IMG/VR virus record: IMGVR_UViG_3300010318_000075
Span: 1 to 21,038 of that record
DNA from: a virus
Direction: 5' to 3' (one strand)
DNA: 21,038 bases
Made by a program: the position numbers and the translations under genes. This document shows positions 19,576 through 21,038 of this stretch, piece by piece. The notes beneath the pieces are model-generated. The model saw nothing but the letters and a program-made list of their open reading frames with translations, made no database searches and was not told the DNA's origin. Positions within the stretch are counted from its first letter, which is position 1, and the number at the start of each line of letters is the position of its first letter.

Positions 19576-19655
19576 TGGTAGGCATGGCAGGAATTGCACC
19601 CGCGTGTTTCTAATTAACCTTTCAACGCGTTCGTAGCGCGAGGGTATACATGCCC
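19576..19655 (-). tRNA. tRNA-Arg(ACG) lacking a D arm
   Basis: Acceptor GGGCATG/CATGCCT, A73, CCA; canonical Arg loop CTACGAA on a CGCG/CGCG stem; T arm GCGGG-TGCAATT-CCTGC (G55). Only seven bases (TATACCC) join acceptor and anticodon stems, so there is no D arm, while the variable region is about 21 bases and includes GGT, complementary to ACC of the linker. Same layout as tRNA-Arg(UCU). A34 would normally be edited to inosine. Confidence 0.7.
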
Positions 19656-19664
19656 TTCTGATTA

Positions 19665-19908
19665 TTAATCAAGATCAGCTATTGCTCGTTTATAGATTAG
19701 ATCTGCTCGCTTCATATTAACCTCAACACTGTTTTCAGGATGAGTGCTTTCCTGCGCATTAAAAATCTCTACCCATAGAGATGCATCTTTATAATCTGCA
19801 CAAGTTTTTTTTGCATTGTGCTAATAAAAAATTAGCATGACTATGTTTTTCATTACTATATCCTTTATAAGTGGTAGCAAACATTGCCCACAATTCCTGA
19901 TTACTCAT
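19665..19908 (-). pseudogene. Small phage gene broken by a frameshift in an A8 run
   Basis: From the ATG at 19906-19908 the frame reads MSNQELWAMFATTYKGYSNE and reaches the run of eight A residues (19805-19812), then stops soon after. Dropping one A continues into a good second frame (CADYKDASLWVEIFNAQEST, ending in LIYKRAIADLD) to the TAA at 19665-19667. The joined product would be about 80 aa. Possible causes: a true mutation, a homopolymer sequencing error, or slippage on A8 that restores the product. It follows the 45-aa gene by seven bases. Confidence 0.55.
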
Positions 19909-19915
19909 ACTCTGA

Positions 19916-20053
19916 TTATTCTTTAATTTGTTGCTTTATTTCTTTTTGTTCTGCTTTTCTGTGAGCTGACCAGAAGACGCGCTTGCCAAATTTTCTAAGA
20001 TGCTTGGCCCACTCTTTTGGCTTTATTAGCTGCCCCTTCTTAACATTACTCAT
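19916..20053 (-). CDS. Small basic phage protein, 45 aa
   Basis: A 45-aa Lys/Arg-rich frame from the ATG at 20051-20053 to the TAA at 19916-19918, reading MSNVKKGQLIKPKEWAKHLR and FGKRVFWSAHRKAEQKEIK. The pattern 'KGQL..P.EWAKHLR....R.FW..HRKAE' is known from many phage hypothetical proteins. It may bind nucleic acid, given its charge. It starts seven bases after the CCA of tRNA-Ile(GAU) and leads into the frameshifted gene. Confidence 0.65.
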   Translation of the reverse strand: MSNVKKGQLIKPKEWAKHLRKFGKRVFWSAHRKAEQKEIKQQIKE

Positions 20054-20060
20054 AATAAAA

Positions 20061-20135
20061 TGGTACTCTAGGTAGGACTTGCACCCACAACTTTTCGCTA
20101 ATCGGGCGAAATTTCTACTGTTGAATTACTAGAGC
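20061..20135 (-). tRNA. tRNA with GAU anticodon (Ile?) and C33
   Basis: Acceptor GCTCTAG/CTAGAGT, A73, CCA; anticodon arm TTCGC-CCGATTA-GCGAA gives GAU but with C33 and U37, both abnormal. D loop AACAGTA and T loop TGCAAGT are the A18-G55 type. A normal tRNA-Ile(GAU) lies at 20922-20993. Confidence 0.65.
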
Positions 20136-20172
20136 ATGTGTGATAAAATATTAAAATTAAACTTAAGTCTGT

Positions 20173-20194
20173 GGATTAAAGATAGTTTTAATCC
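20173..20194. terminator. 8-bp hairpin upstream of a plus-strand gene
   Basis: GGATTAAA and TTTAATCC pair perfectly around a six-base loop, five bases before the late octamer at 20200-20207. It could separate the plus-strand gene from the opposing minus-strand tRNA transcription. Confidence 0.45.
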
Positions 20195-20199
20195 GTGCA

Positions 20200-20207
20200 T
20201 ATAAATA
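20200..20207 (+). promoter_or_regulatory. T4-type late promoter octamer (exact TATAAATA), plus strand
   Basis: TATAAATA then five bases then the ATG at 20213: predicted start on the A of the start codon. It decides the start over an upstream GTG at 20195. Confidence 0.65.
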
Positions 20208-20212
20208 ATGTT

Positions 20213-20842
20213 ATGCAGCTATTTGAAAAGTTTTTACAAAGTCAATTCTATACGAGAAGATCGCCCAATTTGATTAAACTAGGCTTTAACTTCAATAATG
20301 ACGTAAATGCAGAATTTCTCAAAATTCAATCAATGTTATACTCTGAATATCATATTAATGGCGAATCAATGCTGACATTAATGAAGAAATTTAATATACC
20401 TAGTTCAAAAACTATGGATATTATTTTTCGTATTTTTGATATTAAATCACGATCTTTTTCTGAAAGTACAATAAATGCACTTCAAACTCAACGTGCTACA
20501 CCAAGAGTAAATCCATCATTTGTTGTCATATACCACACCTCATGGACTGGTGAAATTTTCTGCTTAAGATCTTCGTATGAGGTTGAATACGCAAAAATCC
20601 TAGACAAACAAAAAATAAAATATGTCGTAGAAAGCTTGCGCATTAAATATTATAGTACTGTAGAAAATCGATACAGAATTGCCGTGCCTGATTTTTACTT
20701 ACCTGAATCTAACACAATTGTAGAGATAAAATCTACTTACTGGCTCAATTCAGAAGAAATGAGAAATAAGCGAGACGCATATATTGAATTAGGTTATAAG
20801 TTCAAGTTAATTTTAGAGCATCAAGAGGTAAGTGAATGGTGA
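20213..20842 (+). CDS. PD-(D/E)XK homing endonuclease-like protein, 209 aa
   Basis: A 209-aa plus-strand protein. The C-terminal half is a PD-(D/E)XK nuclease: CLRSSYEVEYAKILDKQKI (the helix before the active site), Pro159-Asp160 in VPDFYLP, Glu171-Ile-Lys173 in IVEIKS, then KRDAYIELGYKFKLI. The N-terminal half is helical and may bind DNA (LMKKFNIPSSKTMDIIFRIF resembles a helix-turn-helix). It shares its nuclease core type with the gene at 17815-18432 but lacks that gene's zinc finger and NUMOD parts. It is inserted against the direction of the tRNA array, and its last six bases overlap the 3' end of tRNA-Lys(UUU) on the other strand. Confidence 0.8.
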   Translation: MQLFEKFLQSQFYTRRSPNLIKLGFNFNNDVNAEFLKIQSMLYSEYHINGESMLTLMKKFNIPSSKTMDIIFRIFDIKSRSFSESTINALQTQRATPRVNPSFVVIYHTSWTGEIFCLRSSYEVEYAKILDKQKIKYVVESLRIKYYSTVENRYRIAVPDFYLPESNTIVEIKSTYWLNSEEMRNKRDAYIELGYKFKLILEHQEVSEW

Positions 20843-20911
20843 ACCCTGGCGGTAATGCTCCGCCTTCTAGAAGTTAAAAGCTTCTTGCATCACTATTAAT
20901 GCTTAGGGTCC
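20837..20911 (-). tRNA. tRNA-Lys(UUU), complete copy
   Basis: Acceptor GGACCCT/AGGGT-TC, A73, CCA; anticodon arm AGAAG-CTTTTAA-CTTCT gives UUU. D loop TAATAGTG (A18-G19) and T loop AGCATTA (A54, G55, U58) are non-canonical. It could replace the interrupted tRNA-Lys(UUU) at 17528-17651. Confidence 0.85.
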
Positions 20912-20921
20912 ATGATCCATA

Positions 20922-20993
20922 TGGTCCTTCCACGTGGTTACGATCCACGGTCTTACGATTATCAGTCGTATGCTACCATTGAGCTATAGAAGG
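20922..20993 (-). tRNA. tRNA-Ile(GAU)
   Basis: Acceptor CCTTCTA/TGGAAGG, A73, CCA; anticodon arm TACGA-CTGATAA-TCGTA gives GAU with normal U33. D loop has GG and U55 is kept, but the T loop ATCGTAA carries A54 and U58, the reverse of the normal U54-A58 pair. Confidence 0.85.
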
Positions 20994-21005
20994 AGGGTTA
21001 AAATA

Positions 21006-21038
21006 TGGTGCGAAATGTGGGAGTCGAACCCACTCAAG
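21006..21038 (-). tRNA. tRNA 3' end cut by the window edge
   Basis: CCA, A73, acceptor 3' strand ATTTCGC and a complete T arm (GTGGG-TTCGACT-CCCAC) are visible. The anticodon is outside the window. Phe and Tyr are the only amino acids not yet seen in the array. Confidence 0.85.

Noticed and set aside
1-21038. CRISPR array, insertion sequence or integrase/attachment site
   Set aside because: No regularly spaced repeats, transposase or integrase gene, or long terminal repeats were found; the repeats seen are tRNA arms and local hairpins.

Overview
The window looks like part of an AT-rich genome of a large T4-related tailed phage. The clearest marker is a T4 gp20-type portal protein. Beside it are a gp15-like tail completion protein, other late structural genes, T4-type late-promoter octamers (TATAAATA and close variants), freestanding homing endonucleases and a very large tRNA array. 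No Shine-Dalgarno-like sequences are obvious. The host cannot be read directly. However, the DUF1501 and DUF1549/DUF1553 proteins are typical of Planctomycetota, Verrucomicrobiota and relatives, so a host of that kind, or a gene capture from one, is the simplest idea.

Layout. Positions 1-7545 (minus strand) hold a late cluster, read right to left: a secreted DUF1549/DUF1553 protein with a CxxCH motif, a small DUF5661-like protein, a Tat-type DUF1501 protein (these three are translationally coupled), the gp15-like protein, the portal, a 391-aa structural protein and the first codons of one more gene. Positions 7641-9149 hold a small plus-strand gene, a matrixin-like metalloprotease and a membrane-anchored PAS protein. 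From about 9.2 kb to the right edge, protein genes are scattered among 32 recognisable tRNA genes plus one cut by the edge, all on the minus strand. The protein genes are QueD, a DUF932-like protein, NADAR, a 2H-phosphoesterase-like protein, HNH and PD-(D/E)XK endonucleases and small phage proteins. The tRNAs cover every amino acid except Phe and Tyr and include an initiator-like tRNA-fMet.

The tRNAs are the most unusual part. (i) Eleven carry A18-G19 in the D loop together with G55 in the T loop, while nineteen carry the usual G18-G19 with U55, and none is mixed; the elbow pair seems to have been swapped in a coordinated way. (ii) All four tRNA-Leu have short variable loops, whereas tRNA-Cys, one tRNA-Asn and tRNA-Ile(UAU) have long variable arms. 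(iii) Both tRNA-Arg genes lack a D arm and have enlarged variable regions. (iv) A tRNA-Lys(UUU) is interrupted by about 53 nt inside the anticodon stem. (v) About 560 nt between tRNA-Ile and tRNA-Thr has no gene but many hairpins, and is a candidate large structured RNA of the kind known beside phage tRNA arrays.

How it may fit together: late genes on both strands start almost exactly where a T4-type late transcript would begin, which implies leaderless or nearly leaderless late mRNAs. QueD could serve the phage's G34 tRNAs (Asp, Asn, His) through queuosine. The homing endonucleases probably drive gain and loss in the array. The DUF1501/DUF1549 pair appears to be made late with virion genes and exported, possibly acting at the host surface or on the particle. 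Function assignments are read from sequence motifs; no searches or folding programs were run.
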